From Tubiluchus corallicola (Eukaryota; Priapulida; Priapulimorpha; Priapulimorphida; Tubiluchidae): 35,000 nucleotides of DNA. The notes beneath the pieces are model-generated. The model made no database searches. It was given only the letters and a program-made list of their open reading frames with translations, and was not told the DNA's origin. How positions within the stretch are numbered: the first letter of the stretch is position 1; every line of letters begins with the position of its first letter. Shown in pieces: positions 32,786 to 35,000 of this stretch. The position numbers were made by a program, and so were the translations under genes. The stretch is taken from positions 1 through 35,000 of the forward strand of contig JAQGDQ010000134.1 of assembly GCA_030141605.1 (NCBI GenBank), written 5' to 3'.

Positions 32786-35000
32786 TTGCTTTTCTCTTAA
32801 CAATTTCGTATGTTCTTAACTTGAAACATAGAAACACAACCCAATATACAATACACATCAAAAATTTATTAGGAATGAGTCATAGCACCTAACGTTCCCG
32901 TGCTTGTATGAATAAATGCGTTCAACAAACTAAAGTTGTTTGCATGATAATCACTCGGCTCTTCTCCCAGTACGCAGAAGATTGACCGAAGAAGCCATTG
33001 TAGTTTATTCATACAGGATTGTCGCTGTAATCCGGGCAGTGGCATTATTGGCTTCTCGGCTGGTCCTAGCGACAGTAATCATTGTCTCGTTATCAGCACA
33101 TTGACAGTAATGGTATTCGACATGGGGGAAAAATAATCGCTCTGCATATCCCCTAAACGTTATTTGATTGGCTTAATGAGTGGCGAGAAATGTCCCTCCA
33201 GATGAGACCGTGGATTTTCTAGCTTTTGGGTTTGGATTGCTTGTTCAAATATGCAAAATACTGCGAAGGAATATCAAATCAGCTTTCTAGAAATGATGCT
33301 GTAATACTGAAAAAAGTTCAAAAGCAGACCAATGGATAAATAAATTTGGCAAGCTTTCAAAAATAAACGCAATGATGGTGTGTGTTTCGCGGAACGTTCA
33401 CAACGGGTAGAGAAAATTAATAAAAAGACGCCTCACTCACATATGTAAATGTCTCACGTGCACTATAGACTCGCGCAAAGGTAAGGCAAACAATGCGCGC
33501 CATGCTTTACAGTACAAAACAGCATTCAACAAAAACAGCCCTTGAGAGACATACTATTGAAATATCAACAAAGATTACTCTTGTACTTTACGTGTGCATT
33601 ACAGGATGAACAACTCGGATATCTACGGTTGTTGGAGCGGTATGCAGTATCCAATTAAACTCTGAAACCAAATGAAGTATGTTTACTTCTTATGCAATAC
33701 TCTAACTAACATTAATGTGGCAAATTGGTATAATATGTTCTTATAAATAACATTTTATATAAAGCAAATTTTGTAAGTAGTTTTCACGCCCTGGCGTGTA
33801 GTACTAAAGTGCCACTATTGATCTGAATAAGAGAAAATTTCTCTTGTAAGTGTTGTTAATTGTGCTCAATGCTATTTTCTGTTCGCTCCGCCGCGTGACA
33901 TAACAACCCTGCCCACCAATTACCTGTTTAATTATTGATATCAGCAGGCGGTCACTGACATCGTTAGCCAATGGTCAGTTGTCTGTCACGTTCGAATGAC
34001 CACTGTTACTGGCTTCACTTCCTCTGCAAATGCCTATCAAAGAAAATAGTTTAACTAGTAAAGCCCTTTTTGGTTTGTAAATGAAAAAATAAGGGACGCG
34101 TAGGACCTTAATATATAAATCTTTTTAAGATATGAGGCAAGTCAAGCGTTACAAAGTTACAAAGACACCTTACGATTTTTTAACGGATTAGATTCCGGTT
34201 CTGCTACAGCGTTAATTTAGTATATTTAAGGGTAAGGGTAATAAGTAGAATAATAGATACCGTCTTGCAATTTGCAGAAACTTAGACAAAAATTCAGCCC
34301 GTGTCTACAACATATATGAAACTGCATGAATTCAGTTTCAAGATGACGTTTAGCTCAGCTCTGGTTTGTTTATGTCAAACACTGAAGATATATGATTGAC
34401 CCGAGTATACGATACTAGTGACTATTATAATTTAACTATGCCTGGTCCAGTGTCGTTTACTCGTGTGTGACTGAGCACTTTGCCATAATTTTCACATTTT
34501 GTCTATTACCTTAGGTCCCTACATAATCCTCGCTTTGTTAACCGGACATTATTGTCTGAGCCCCTACTCAATATGAGCCCCGTCTAAAATCCATGTTTTC
34601 GCATACTACAACCTTAGAGACGATATTAGCCGATGCCTAAAACTCGATGTCTAGCGAAAAATCATCGTACTTGGTTCTCTTTAGAGCTGCAGACTAAAAG
34701 CAATAAAAAAACAACTTTCCAAATGTATGAATTTTCCCAAATTTAGTGAAATTTCAATTTAACGAAAATATTCGATTTTGCATTCCAGCCATTCATCATC
34801 ATAATAATTATGTTTACCTGTCACGTGAAATTTATTTGTTTTACCTGCCTATCTTATACTGTTATACGTGAGCAACGTGCCTTCTTGACAGCTATCAATA
34901 GTAACGTTGAGAACCCAGGAAATTAAATTGACCAATTGACCACTGGATGGCCAATCGCTGACCAATTCACCTTGCCAGTAAATGGTAATTGAACTCTTTC
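32784..35000. other. Gene-poor right end of window
   Basis: No open frame of note. Near the right edge (34928-34975) aattgacc/caattgacca-type words repeat several times, including CCAAT-like boxes, perhaps regulatory. Confidence 0.35.

Noticed and set aside
32628-32892. Ser-Leu and Arg-Glu repeat proteins on both strands
   Set aside because: Products of the (TC)n microsatellite.

Overview
This is AT-rich (roughly two-thirds A+T), intron-bearing animal DNA. Coding exons are bounded by GT...AG introns, 3' ends use AATAAA-type signals, and the spaces between hold LINE 3' ends, tRNA-derived SINE remnants, small inverted-repeat elements and microsatellites. Testis-specific serine/threonine kinase (TSSK) genes and an Ldh2-type malate/L-lactate dehydrogenase gene together suggest an invertebrate metazoan, plausibly marine. 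I cannot name the species. There are no bacterial operons, CRISPR arrays, intact tRNA or rRNA genes.

Layout. From 1 to about 7.6 kb lies the 3' part of an Ldh2-family dehydrogenase gene on the + strand: four phase-0 coding exons at 960-1148, 2115-2210, 4147-4257 and 6290-6340, with the N-terminal half left of the window. From 7.6 to 14 kb there is no recognisable protein gene, only repeats, a possible minus-strand first exon (8917-8967) and an inverted pair of exon-like sequences (12723-12834 and 13852-13967). From 14.3 to 16.1 kb lies a complete two-exon TSSK-family kinase gene (323 aa). From 20.7 to 24.1 kb lies a second, related TSSK-family gene (329 aa), same strand and same intron position. 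Between the two kinases are LINE remnants, a perfect 14-bp hairpin, a small inverted-repeat element and a tRNA-derived SINE. From about 24.2 kb to the end (over 10 kb) I find no gene, only microsatellites, a decayed minisatellite and AT-rich unique sequence.

How the genes relate. The two kinases look like an old tandem duplication. Each encodes all catalytic motifs in its first exon and the end of the kinase domain plus a short basic tail in its second. Both starts have upstream reading frames ending at or just before the ATG, and the first has a good RFX X-box-like site about 200 bp upstream, which fits a germline/flagellar programme. The dehydrogenase is metabolically unrelated and appears to be a chance neighbour. 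I found no clearly novel biological system. The best leads are the TAATG stop-start overlap at the second kinase, the X-box-like site, the inverted exon-like duplication near 13 kb, and the inverted-repeat elements.
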